Source: Cymbidium sinense
Lineage: Eukaryota; Streptophyta; Magnoliopsida; Asparagales; Orchidaceae
DNA: 64,000 nt
Direction: 5' to 3'
NCBI GenBank assembly: GCA_021442155.1
Contig: CM038221.1
Coordinates: 41,301,648 to 41,365,647, forward strand
Shown here: one piece after another, positions 1 to 12,900 of the stretch
Position numbering within the stretch: the stretch's first letter is position 1
How the letters are laid out: every line of letters begins with the position of its first letter
The notes under the pieces: model-generated
Databases searched by the model: none
Told to the model about the DNA's origin: nothing
Seen by the model: the letters and a program-made list of their open reading frames with translations, nothing else
Program-made: the position numbers and the translations under genes

Positions 1-2589
1 TAAATAAAAATAGCTATCATGATCATCCATTCTAATCACACGGAACAGACAATTGATGATTTGTTGTTAACCTACGGTAAGAGATGGACCCTGTCAGCTT
101 TTGTTCCACTCGATTTGAGCTCACTAGAGCTCATTCAATGGTGAAAATGATTCCAAAATGATTGGAGGGACAATCTAGAGGAGATCTTATAATTCGATTG
201 ACATTAAATGCACATTTCTTTTACAAAGTACCAAGAATCCTATGGTTTTCTAGAGTTCACTAGAATTTACCTCATCAAAGCTATAAACTAGTGGCTCAAG
301 GACTAAGGTAGCTTCACCTCGAGAAGGAAAAGCTTCACTGAGAAGATCATGAGTTGTCTCTTTGTCGATCATCCTGTAGATGTAATGCCACCATGAAGCT
401 CACCAAAGTTGGTCTAGGAGTACTTTTCAGTGCTCGTATTGAGTGAGGCTAGATTCATTTTGACTCGTTGAAGTGAGAAGAAGGTGTGGGTGAAGTTAAT
501 TTGAGTTTGGTGGAGTTTTGGTGAGGTTGGATGGAAGGGAGGCTTGGGTTTGAGGTGGGGTTGATCTCATCAGTGATGGGGTGCTCAAGAGGCTCTAGGG
601 AAGCTTGGGGATTGATCTATTGGCTCTAGTGAATGTGTCTGTGGAGTTTAAATGCATGGGTAGGAGTATACTCTCTTCCCCAAGTAAACCAAGCCATGGG
701 ATTGGTTCAACCTTTGGCAGCTGTCCAATTGGCGTAGGTGGCCGAAGATGGCATATGACTAGGAGTTGGATGTGCTTGAGTGGCTGAAGAATCCTGGTAG
801 CCTACCATGGAGTATACACCTCTTTAAGGTGGACTAATGACCAATAAAGTGGAGGAGGTCCTCTTCTTGGTCAAGGATTGAGCCCAACAGCTCAAGGATT
901 GAGCCCAACAGCTTTGGGTTAGGTTAGGTTAATGGTTCTATGTTCAAAGAAGGCCAAACGTGATACATAAGCGAGGGGAGTGGATGGGCCTTCCAAATAG
1001 GAATTTTATCTTATTTGGAACCCTTGATTCATTTGGTTTGGGTCAAATTGGGTTCACCATGGGTTGGGTTCACTTGGGCAGGTTAAAGGGGACCTATGGA
1101 TGAGTCATGCCAAGTTTGATTGGATTTGACTAAATTTGACCTATGTAAATCAATTTAAGTTAAAAAAAGTTAGGTTGATCAATTGACCAAATTGGGTCAA
1201 GAAGGCTATTGGATTATGTTCAACAAATCATTTGGAATGTATTGGTACAATTGGTTTGATTTAATTTGAAGTGAATTTGTATTTGGTTCAAATTGGTTCA
1301 TTAGGGTTAAATTTGCTAGGTTGACCAGTTTGGTCATTGACCAATTTGAGCTAGGTAAGGGGTTGAATCATGTTTGATTGATCATTTCAGAGTGATTGGA
1401 GGCTTAAGTTTGAATCGATTTGGATTAGATTAAGTTTTAGTTGAATTTGATCCTTTAGGTAAAATTGGACTCAATAGGGCAATTGGGTTGATTTGATCAA
1501 ATTCGTTTTAATTGATGGTTGAGAGTGTTCAATAATCAATTTATGATTGATTGGAGGCATTAGTTATAATCAATTTGGATTGGAATAAGTTTTGGCCCAA
1601 CTTAACCCTTTAGGTCAATTTGGGTCAACTTGAGCTAAGTTATCAAATTGGCTCAAGTGGATGCATTTGGTTGGAATAAATGATTAATCATGATCAATAT
1701 TCATTTAGGGAGAGATTGGAGGAGTTGGTTTGGTCCAATTGGAGATTAATTGAATTTTGACTCAATATGGTCTTTTAGTCCAAATTAGGTCAAGTGAACT
1801 AATTGGCTTGGTTAGGTTCAATTGGGGCTAATTGAATGTTAAGAGATGTTCAATGATGGATTTGAAGTTGATTGATGGCTTTGATTGTAATCAATTTGGA
1901 CTAGAATAACTTTTGGGTTATTTGGACTCTTTAGGTAAAATGGGTCAAGTTGGGCTAATTGAACCAATTGATAGAATTAAATGGGTAGGAGTGAATTGAA
2001 ATGTTTAATTAAGTATCTAGAATGATCAAGAGGCTTGGATTAATTCAATTTGGCTTAGATCACATTGAATTAAACCTTAGTCCTATAAGGTTCAAATGGG
2101 TCGACTTGGGTTAAGAGTCAAATAAGTTCAAATAGGCTCAATTATGTCACAACCAAAGTTTAATTACTTTCAATTGAAGTTTAAATGAGTTTAGGTGAGT
2201 TCAATTTCAATTGAAATGGGTTAATTTTGTATTTAGCCCTCTTAAGCTCAAATGGGTTGGATCAGCACAACTTAGTCACTTGACTAAATTGAACCATAAT
2301 AGCTCAAATTAGGTACATGGTTGATTGGCCTTATTTGTTGTTTAATTTATGGTCATTTTAGTTGGATGTTGGGAATTTGGTTTAATATGTAGCTTAATTG
2401 AGTTTAGGGTAGGTGGGCCCTATTTATCCTAAGCTGGAGTCTAACATTGAATCCTATGAGTCTTCTAAGCTTAGGGTTAGTGTTCACCTAACCACTAGAA
2501 GTGTCCTAATCCTAGGAATCCATTAGTGTCTAAATAAATCCTAGGTCTAAGATGGAGATAGCTAACCTCACTCTAAAATATGGTCAACA
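1..2589 (-). repeat. Diverged giant-LTR fragment E (U3 end)
   Basis: This is the U3-side 2.6 kb of an old LTR of the same family, continuing beyond the left edge. It has the family order: a leucine/serine-codon-like GA-rich stretch, then a region dense in GGTCAA/TTGACC and 'gggtcaa' motifs (about 1020-2330), then the tail block with 'tcttctaagcttagggttagtg' style similarity (about 2440-2585), ending in GGTCAACA at 2582-2589. The roughly 58 bases right of the boundary resemble those right of the 3' LTR at 32597, so this looks like the 3' LTR of a related minus-strand element, not a solo LTR. It lacks the 180-bp tandem arrays of the younger copies. Confidence 0.65.
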
Positions 2590-3699
2590 AAAGGATGCCC
2601 AGTAGGTGTGGTGTAACTCATAAGACACACCGCACATATTGATGTTGATCGAGTCGGCCTAGCGCATCCAAAAGGTAGCAAATAAATGATGACCACCCGG
2701 GAAGGGGATTTAATGGAGACCACTGAACTGGCTTATTAAAGTCTTCGTGGCACCAAAAACTCTAAGGTGATTATGCAACATGCTCAAAGTGAATTATGAG
2801 CTTGGAGGAATTCGTACTTTAAGTCTACCAAGGCAAATAGGGAGGGAGGAAAACCCTTTGCAAGAAGCATAACATTTGATTTGAATAATTTATTTTGCTT
2901 CATGTCGATTGCATGAAGTGGGGATTGAGTAGAATTATTTTTATTTGTTAAGACTTGGCTTTGTTCCAAGGATATAAAGAGGAATTTGTTGGGGATTGTG
3001 TTGATTTGATTTCATTATGGGTTTATTCATGCCAAGGGCATGAATGAGAATTTGTTATGGATTTATGAAATTTGATTGAATTTAATTTTGATATGGTTTG
3101 AATTTGTGTTGATTATTTTTTAATTTTATTAATTAGTGTTAGTTTAATATTGATTTGTTGAATGTATGTTATGGGTTAATTCATCCAATTAAATTGATCT
3201 TATGAAACTTAAATAATATCTAAATAAACTAAAACAATCAAACATAATAAATCCATCAAAAATAATATCTTATGAGAATTAGTTTGATCAAGTCACTTAA
3301 ATATGACAAGTTAAATTAAATAGATCTTAACTCTATCTATCAATCAATCAAATTAAACATAAATATTCAATTAATCTTTGAACATAAATCAAATTTAAAT
3401 TAAATTAATTAAATCAAATTGAATCATAACTAATTCAATTGAATGTAATTAAATTTAATTTAATTGATCTAAATAAATATATTATAAAATTAAACTAAAC
3501 AAATCTCTTGTAATATAAGAATTTTAACTATATAACAAATCCAAAAATTACTAAAATAACTCTTACACAATCTAAAATAGATGAATTAAAATATTAAATC
3601 AATTAGACTTTAGTGATAAGCTTGTATGTTTGAATTATAAATGTTGGTGTGTTGTATGTTTTTTTTTACATCTATTTTATAAGGTTTAAGATTTTATTT
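2590..3699. other. Unassigned, probably 3' internal remnant of element E
   Basis: No gene is seen. The first 58 or so bases match the region just inside the 3' LTR of the giant element (from 32598): AAAGGATGCCCAGTAGGTG here against AAGGGCGCCCACTAGGTG there. A short phrase near 3024 ('catgccaagggcat') also resembles one near 32770. The rest is AT-rich and unrecognised. Confidence 0.4.
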
Positions 3700-5215
3700 T
3701 GTAATTTTAAAATGTAATCTAAGCCAAGAATTAAGCTAGGATTTATGGGTTTAGAATTAGCAAGAGCTAAATGTAGATGTTTCCTAATGGAGCCTAAGGT
3801 CATCCCTAAAGAAGGTGATGATCCTAAAGCTAATGAAGACCAAAAGATCAAACTTTTAGTTCTAAGATGGGTTGTATAAGGGCAGAGCTTGGTTACCTAT
3901 TTTTTTCTAAGATGTACAGCGGTACTCGACCACACTGGCCTGTTCTACTTAATTAATTTTGGCCTGATTTATTTTGCAGTGTGCAATAAAACTCCATGCT
4001 TTACATCAATTTCTTTCTATGATTGATGTGTTTTGTGATGAAGTCTGAATATGTTAAGCTCTTCAAGAAATTTATTTTTCTACTTCATTAAATTAAAATA
4101 ACTCAAATATAAATAAAAAGAACTCATAACATCACCATAAATAAAGCCCTAGTTTTAAATAATTAAAAGCAACTATAAATAATTAAGTTTTTTGAACCAT
4201 GCGAGCATATTCTTCATAGTTCTTGAATTGGGCACTTCACCTATTGCACGTAAGTGGACATTTGATCTGTGAGGATGACCACCTTTTTGGGGGAAGTGTT
4301 TTTTCTATTATTGATTTATCCAATGACTCTTTTCTAACTACATCTCATTTTAAGCATGAATTTGCATACCTAAAATCTTAAATTAAATTGTGAGTTAAAA
4401 TACATAAAAAAAATTATTACAGTAGTTAGCTGCATAACATATAAGTTATTATCTTAGAGTTAGGGAGTGAGCTTAAGCACTTTGTTTTCTTTTTTAAGTA
4501 TAACAACCCAACCATCTTGCATAATATAAGACCAGACTCATGGTTTAAATTACTTAGGTGGTGTTAGTTGCCAATCTCTTGTAGGACGGAAATAAGTCAA
4601 GAAGAGTTAGGATATATTTATTTTCTCAAGTAAAAAAAATAAGAATTGATTATTCTCAAATTCATGAAATTAAAATAGGTCAAACCTCTGACTTATGTTA
4701 AAAGTGCATTTAAACTTAGGCTCTGAAGCATCCTATTGAATTAAGTCTTCAAGTCTAAGACATTTCTGTAGTTTTGTGGTGTTAGAATTTAAGTCCTAGA
4801 TTTCTAATAAAATATCAACTCAAAAAATTACAATAGATTCAATTTCAAAAATGTAAAGTTTAATGATAGGATAGTTGAAATACTTATTGTACTTCCTAGT
4901 ATCTATAAGCATTTCCTACTCACTCCCAAATGGCTTCTAAAAAGAACTCTTCCTCTTTGAAGTGTTCACTTTTGAATTTTCAATTAACAATCATTTTAAG
5001 ATAAGTTTTGAAATCCATAAAGATAAATATTAGTTTATTTAATCAAAAGTATTCTTAAAGGAATTCTTTTCTTCTAAGATGTAATTAACTATATGAGCTT
5101 GCTCTTATAGGGAATCATGAACTTTATTCTACTTCTCCATTTTCCATGTAGTTCAGGAGAAAAATCTCTAGTACATCGAAGACCCATCAACCTTAGGAGT
5201 CATTATTAATTAATT
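3700..5215 (+). repeat. Diverged giant-LTR fragment G (U5 side, inverted)
   Basis: An old LTR fragment in the orientation of solo LTR C (36450-44419), opposite to the others. Collinear landmarks shared with 42840-44215 include 'tataagggcagagcttgg' at about 3875, the 'cggtactcgaccac' phrase near 3920, 'aactcataacatcacc' near 4120, 'atgtaattaactat' near 5080, and 'tctctagtacat' near 5166. Similarity fades at about 5215, before the LTR end. It has many small indels, so it is older than LTRs A-D and F. Confidence 0.6.
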
Positions 5216-5374
5216 AAACTATATATACATACATGTTGGATAATTTTAAGTCATAGAATTGATTATGTGATGGGTGAATGTTGAATAATTTTAAGATTCA
5301 AATTTTATTTTGTTCAATCATACATGTTCATCATTTTGATTTTTGCATATAATATTTCAGGTTTAAGAGACGCT
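5216..5374. other. AT-rich spacer
   Basis: Short AT-rich stretch between LTR fragment G and the gag relic. No primer-binding site is recognised in it. Confidence 0.3.
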
Positions 5375-6345
5375 ATGGATTCCCAAGAATAGAAGATGAC
5401 TAATGGACAGAATTTTAATATGCCATTACTATTGTAAAGTATTGTAAGGGCTATGACATTAGATTCTATAATATAATTTGTTCATTTAGACATTTTGTTG
5501 ATTGGAGATGCATATAGTCAAATATCTACTAGTAGTGTAAAAGAAGGAGATAAACACCTACGGATGTTTTAGAGGCTAAAGCCACCTTTCTTCAAGGGTG
5601 CAGTGGAGCCTCAAATAGTAAAAGATTGGTTGTTGAGGATAAAAAATATTTTTCATGGAATTTAGTGTCTAGAAAATTGTAAGGTACCATTGGCCTATTT
5701 TTATTTGAGAATGAAGTAGAACACTGATTGTTAAGTCAATAGAAGAAAACTTTTATGGTAGAATAACATTGATTTATTGGGAGGAGATTGTAGGTGATTT
5801 TAAAGAATGGTTTGTTCCTCTATCTACTAGACAACAAATATTGGAGACTTACATAAGACCTTCATAAAAGAGTATGACTATTATGTAGTCCAAGGCTGAA
5901 TTTACTATTTTATCTAGATATGCTCACTTAGTTAGTACTACTAAGGAGAAGTGGCATCCCTTTGAGAGATGACTCATAGATAATTTGAGACATCTATTAG
6001 TTCTATTGAGGATAAAGAATTTTATAGATTTAATGGAGAGGGCAAGGTTGGTAGAAAATAATCTATCGGTATCTCAATAGAAATGAGATGTAAGTAGGAA
6101 GATGTTTAGTAAAGTAATATAAGAGCAACTTCAATAGAAAGAAAAGTTGAATTGGTTCACAAGATATTAAGAAAGACCTCATGTTGTTTGTTAGTAGTTT
6201 TTCAGCATGTGCAAGTTGTGAAAGAGGGCATGTTAGGTAGAGTTACACATTTATTAGACATTATTTTAGATGTGGTTAATTCGGACACAAGATAGCAAAT
6301 TACCATTGGAAACCTAAAGAAACATCAATATAATAAAATTTTAAT
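5375..6345 (+). pseudogene. gag: Decayed Ty3/gypsy gag with CCHC knuckle
   Basis: A degenerate capsid/nucleocapsid gene on the plus strand with many stops and frameshifts. The start ATG near 5375 is plausible. From about 5580 the translation has the gag pattern PPFFKGAVEP, a W-x-x-x-I block, then near 5842-5995 the segment ILETYIRPS and EFTILSRYAHLV, typical of the capsid C-terminus of gypsy elements. At about 6205-6300 a CASCERGH block is followed by a broken FRCG-FGHKIAN knuckle, the CCHC-like arrangement of chromovirus (Del/Tekay-type) gag. The giant Tat element's gag at 48.7-50.7 kb has a different finger, so this is a separate lineage. No protease or polymerase follows. The lineage call is an inference from the finger. 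Confidence 0.6.
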
Positions 6346-6964
6346 TTATATATGGAAGTTCTTAATTTAAAGGTATTTTTATGCATATATGTATATATGA
6401 TGATGAATGTTGCTCTATTATATTATTGATGATTTAGTGATTTTGAGTTATATAATCGAGAAGATATAAAATTCCTTCACATAGATCTTGGACAACCCTA
6501 TTTTAAGTATTAAACTTGGTATGGCGTATTAAATGATATAGGTTATATCAAATTGTGTCATGACACTACAGGCCATAAAAAATCATAAAGGCATTTGATC
6601 TCTAATTAAATAACATTATTGGATTTGTTTATACTTGAGAACCTAAAGTTTATTTAGTTGAATGATGTGTATATCATGCTTATAATGGATATTAAGTTTA
6701 ACACTATAATCTAATGATATTAAGCTTATATTGGTCCTTCTACAAGCATTATGAGTTGTTCATGGACAAAGCCGTTGAAGATAGGAAACTAAAGGTGAAT
6801 GAACATAATTTATGAATTAATCTCCATCAAGAGATCAAGAATAACCTGAATATAAAATTTATCCATGGATTATAAACATATTCATTTCACATAGTGTGAG
6901 AAACCTAAAAGGCTATCTTGGGTTTTAAAATTATAACTTAATAATAGCAAGTTTATTGACGTAA
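6346..6964. other. Unassigned AT-rich sequence
   Basis: Follows the gag relic; may be further decayed internal sequence of that element, but no motif of protease or reverse transcriptase is visible. Confidence 0.3.
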
Positions 6965-6969
6965 TGCCT
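6965..6969. repeat. Left flanking repeat of solo LTR D
   Basis: TGCCT immediately before the LTR start TGTGGTGAAA. The right-side counterpart is TGCCC, so the duplication matches at 4 of 5 bases. Confidence 0.45.
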
Positions 6970-9900
6970 TGTGGTGAAATTTTATTTTTTCCTTCATCTA
7001 TCTCACCTTGTCATTGGGACGCCACATAGATCCATAGATGTTCTTATTAGGATGATAGGGTATGAAATTAAAGAGAGGTGTACTATCTTGAAAGATAGAA
7101 GTCACCACCCTACAATGGACTTAATCACCTTAATAAGGACTCCTAAAGACTATGAATCTTCAGAATATACCATAGATTCTTCCCCTACTTTACATGGAAA
7201 AGTAAAGCAAGGTTTATTTAAAATTGGTTTCGTTAAGTTCCCTATAAGGGCAAGCCCCCATAGTTAATTACATCCTAAGGAACAAGATTCCTTAGGAATA
7301 CTCTCAATTAAAGTAAATGATCATTGTCTCCAAAAATTTTGAAAGGTAGGACTATCAATCGATTAGTTTAATTTTAGAAGATCAAGTGGGATCGATCAAG
7401 AGGAGGGAGTTCATATTAAATCCAAATAAAGATAAGTAGGGGATGCTTAGAATACTAGGAGGCCTAGTACGTATCCCACACTAGCCTATGGTTGGGCTTT
7501 ATATTTTCAAAAGTGAATTGATTTATTTGAATTGAATTTTTATTAAAAAATGTAGGGCTTACAATTCCATGATACAAGGTCATGAAAGATGCCTAAGAGG
7601 TGTGGATTTATTCTCATAGACCACAAAGGGAAGTAGCAACCTCTGAACCTAAATCTAGGGAGCTTTGGCGAGGGCCAAAAGCATGACCTAAATCTAAGGC
7701 AAAAATAAGTATTTGGTTTACCTCCACAAGAGAAGATAAACCGCCCGACTGTTGGACTTACAACTGCCTAGGGGTGGCTGCCAACTAACTCCTCCTATGA
7801 TTTTAAAACATGTAGGCAAGTCATATGATTTTGTAAGATAGCTAAGTTGTTGTTTATTTAGAAAGATAAACTAAGTCCTTAAACACACTCCCTAAGAGAC
7901 TATATCATGTAGGGCATGATTTAATGACTTCAATCCAGTGCAAATTTTGTTACATTTTTTTTGGATAATTAATTTGACATAGGCTTTAGGATTCATATGC
8001 CTAATGCATGAGAAATTATATTATGAGCCAAAATTAGCAAGAAAAGGAGGTGTATTTCCACCATGGTTCTCAAAGGTCGAGCCAAGTTCTCTGGAAAAGG
8101 TGGAAGCCTTTCAATCAAGAGTGAAATAATATACTTTTTATGCATGATGTGAGAAAAGTAATACAACATTCAGCTAATGGGTTGCTAATTCTTTTATCTT
8201 GATTTATAACCTAAGCTTTAGGTGAGGTTATGAGTTATTTATTTTTAGTTTAAATTGATTAGTTGGATAGAAAATTTATTTTTCTAAGAGCCTAATCGTC
8301 ATCCAGGCCATACGTCAAAGCAAGGAATTAACTAGAAAAAGATGTCATCTTAATACACAAGCTAAATAAATATCGATCAATTTATAAAGCTAGCACAAAA
8401 GAATAAAAGGCCATTTGTGATCAAGTTCCATCGCACAAACCCCAAAAAATTAGGTAGCCAAGGTCTACCCTTATACAACCTAGATTACAAATAAATAAAT
8501 TATAATAAAGAAGGAATTCATTATTATGGGGGTCTTCGTTCTTCATTCTTCATTTCTTCTTTCATCTTTCTTCTTCCTTCTTTCTTCTTTTGGTTGGTAG
8601 GAATGTGGTTGCTCGGGCTTCACATGGTACATAAGACATAGTCTTCTGATCAATGTTCATCCTAATACTCCATAACAATCATTCCAAAATCCTAATTATA
8701 AAATTACATGAAAATGGGAAAAAGGAAATCTAACTGAAACCTGCAAAAAAGAGATTAGCCAAACAAGCCATTCAATCCCAAGCATGTATATGTATAAATT
8801 GGACTTAGCACCCCACACATGGGTAACCAAGTCCACCTGGCCTATTTTGGATTATGCATAGGGGTATAAGCACCTGCATAGCAAAAGTAGTTTACATTTT
8901 TATTACAGCGTCCCTTAAGCACAATCTCATACAAAAGGTAATGGTTAGATTAATATTGCCCTACTATTCAGTCTACACACATACACCCTAAAATTCATAC
9001 TAAAATAATACATCATGAAACAAAAGTAAACATCAAATCATGCACCGCCCTGACCTAAAGCTAGAAATGGTGACTTAGCCTAATGTGTGTGCCATTTAAG
9101 TTTGTGTGGTATGCTTAGCTAGGCTTTAAGGTTGAAGTTTTCTAAGTATGAAGATGTTCAACTTAGAGGGTTTTTTTCATGTAAGTGATTTGGTTTCTTT
9201 GGTTTATTTTATTTGTATTTTGATTTGGTTTGAATGATTCCTACAATTAATTACGAAGTTGTAAAGAGAGGAAAAGAGAAGAGAACTTCTCTTTCTTCCC
9301 TATCTTAAGTAATTTCTAAGGTAGATTCATATTTGATTTTTGTTTAGTGAATGTTTTATTTTGTGTTTTAATTAATCCTAAGTTTAGATTTTCCCTAAAC
9401 AAACCTATTCAAAAAGAAAGGTATTTAAGATTAAGTAAAGTGAAATACTATCACAAAACACACATCACTTCATTTCTTTTCCAACATGTGTAACATGCAT
9501 ATGGATGAATCCTAAGCATATCTATACATACAAATGAAAATGTTTAGCACACCTTAATGATGAATTCTAAGAGAGTTACTTAAGAAAATTTGGATGTTTC
9601 ATAATGCATGATTTTGTTAAGCAGAAAAGAGTGATTCTTTTATCCATTTTTCATATGCATATTTACAAGTATAAAAGACATAAGTGAGTACGACGTCATT
9701 GTTAGCACCAGGGGTGTAAGGTAAAAGGCCTACTTGGGGCTACTTAAAGCCTCGCAACCCCAGGGTTATCCAGACTAATACCACTTTTCTTAAATACATG
9801 TGCATGTACAAAAAGAAATGCATGGAAAGAGAATCATGCAACGTTTATATTTGTTTGATTTTTGGTTTGATTGTTTAGTTTATATGTGTGATGTGGAATT

Positions 9901-12900
9901 CTCTCTTGAGTCATGACATAGAAGTGTATAGGAATAGAGTTAAGCAAGTGTTATGTCCTTTTCAAATGGACTATACACTTTGCAAATTTTATACAATTCT
10001 ATGTTAAGAAAGAGAGGGAGAATCACATAACACATTTTACATTCATATGCAAGCTTATAAATAATTATAGGTAGCATACCTTTCAATTATGATATTTTAT
10101 TTGTAAGCTTTGAAAATAATTTTGGATTTAATAGTGATAATAGCCATTCATATCCTTACTTTAGCCAAAGCATGCAATTTAACATAAAGGAAACATTTCA
10201 TTTTAATTTGATTTCTCAAAAGGCTTGAATGCATGATTTTCATATGACATACACATTTAGTAGGTTAGGAAAGAAATGAAGTGATGAAAGCATGTAAATT
10301 AATTCACCCTAATTAATTCCTAATGACAACCTTATGAAATAAGATTATTTAAAGCAAACCAAATTTATTTTAAAGAGATTTTTAGTTTTGTTTGAGTTTG
10401 ATTTGAATTTGAGAAATGTGAAGAGGTTTGTTAGTCCTAACCCATTTCCCACATGTGTATGTTGTTTTAGTTTAATTTTATAACCATTAGATGATTTTTA
10501 TATTTTGTTTAGGTTAAGGTGTGGATTAAGTGCATTAATTACTCCTTTACTTACACCACTTTAACATATTTAATCAAATAATTATGAGCCAATGTTTGAC
10601 ATAAAACTACACAAGAAATTTAAATCAACAATGCACCTAGGAAAGAAAGGGGCATAATGCAATTGGCTCATAATTAGTAATTAATTAACCTAAAGGGTTT
10701 AATTTAAGTACTTTCATAACCTTTCCCACACATGTGGGTTGGATTTTGATTTCCTTAACTTACTTAGGTTGTTGAACACCTAAGTAATCTACCCAAGAAG
10801 GAATTGATTAAATTCATATTGATTTGATTTAAAATTTTTGATTAATTAAGCCATTTAACAAAGTGATTAAGTCATTTAATTAAATTGTACCTTAATTAAA
10901 TTTTTATCCGAATGAAAAAAACTTAAGGAAAAAGATATGGGAAAGAACCCCTAATCTTATTCCCTAAGTACATTCACTGTTCTAATGTGATTAGCAAACT
11001 TAATTAATGAATTTATCACTATTTAAAAGGTTAATTAATCATTTAATTGATTAAGAGGGTAATTAAGAATGAATCAAGCAATTCCCTCAATTAAATAATT
11101 AATAAATCCCATGAAAATTAGGGGAGGTAGAAGTCATCCCTCTAAATGCACATGAGAAGTTTGGGATTAATCAATGGGATAATTAGGGATTAATTAACAT
11201 AATCACATTCCCAATAAAACTCAAATTCAAAAAATACCACAGTTCGAAATCAATTGAAATTAATTTTAGATTATTCCCCTTTAAATTATCTTCACAATGC
11301 ATTTTACTTTGTATTCTTTTTTATTTTTCTAGATTTAGTTATGAATATTTGAAGATTCCATGATTAAAACCTAATTAAATAGCCTAATTAAAAAGTTAAT
11401 CCCGTCAGCGCCATGTGGACTACTGACGCAGCGCACGCTTTCCATGTGGCTTGACGGGAATAGCTATTTAAGTAGTCACATCTGATGCCATTAGTGGTAG
11501 CACTACACACTTTCTCCTTGATTGTTCATCCCTTAGGGCAACATCCGAGCTCGATTGAGCTTGGATTGAGCTCAAACTCAACCCACACCATCTCAGAGCA
11601 AGCACAAGTAAATCTAACTGTCAATTTTGCATAGGGTGAAAATTTCCTTCACAAAGGACCACACACTCCTTATTCTATGCTCGGTTTGAAGGCATACCTC
11701 ATTGGAGGCTATCACTGGCACTCCAATTCATCGAGGTAGCTTTGTCTAGTAGAGACGAAGCCCTGTTGAAGATTTGAGGCTTTGAGGTTGAGTAGATCCT
11801 CCAATTGGCCAAAGTCACCTTCAAATTGATTCAGCCTTGGTCTAGCTCCCACCTCCCTTGCCTTTAAAGCTTGGAAGAAGGTTTGGATCAACTAGATTGA
11901 CTCCTTTGAAGATGCTTCCAAGAGGAATTGAGTTGATATTGAGTAATGAGCAAAGTGGAATTTCCCTTAGTCTCCCCTACTTTTGGTTTGAAGAAATCAA
12001 GAAGAAGAGAATTAGATCTGGCTCTAGAAAGCTTGGGGAGACTTACAAATGCTTGCTCTGAGTTCCCTAACTTCAATTAACTGTGAGTGAGTGAAAATGA
12101 AATGAAATTAGGGGGAGTATATCTCCCCCTAGGTGGATCGGATGATCGTGCTTCCCTTTGCCATTTTGGATCAATTGGCCAGATTGGGTGAGTTTGTTAG
12201 GTTGTTTTAGCTTGCACATGGTTCAATTTTGGCAGAGAAAGGTAGTGGAGAAGTGCCATGTGCTTGAAATGGAAGGAGGAGTGATTATCATGTGTTTGAA
12301 ATGGAGGGAGTGGTCAGTTTTGACCTTGGGTTGGGTTTGGCTAACCCAAACCCAATGGGTCAAGTGTACCATGCTCACTAGTGTCCACTTGGTCCACTAA
12401 GAGGGTGCCAAGTGGCCACTAGAAGGATATGGCCAAATTCCAAGTGGAATTGGCCATAGGCTGCCCCTTGACCTAGGGGTAAAATGGTCATTTGGCTTAG
12501 ATTTTAGTTTGATTATGTTTGGTATGATTGAAAAATGGGTTGGGTCAAGTTTCAATGAATTTGGAATTGATTTGATGTGATTTGGCTCATGTTGACCCAT
12601 TTAGGTCAAAATGGGTCAATTTGGGTCAAGTTGACTAATTGGTCAAATTGGGTCAAACTAAGGGTTGGGTCAAGTTCAAATGACCATTTGAAATGTTTGG
12701 GTATCATAGGTTTGGTTCAATTTGATTTATATTTGAATTTGGTTCATTTGATTTCATTTAGGTTAAATGGGTCAAGTTGACCAATTTGACCCATTTGACC
12801 TATTTGGGTTAGGTCATAGGTTGGTTTAGGTTTCATTGGTCATTTGAAATGTATTGGTATTTTTATTTCTAATCAATTTTGGTTTAATTTGATTTTGGCT

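Noticed and set aside
6971..7267. 98-residue frame recurring at 54281-54502
   Set aside because: It lies antisense at the U5 end of the LTR and is broken by stops in LTR B; recurrence reflects LTR copies, not a conserved protein.
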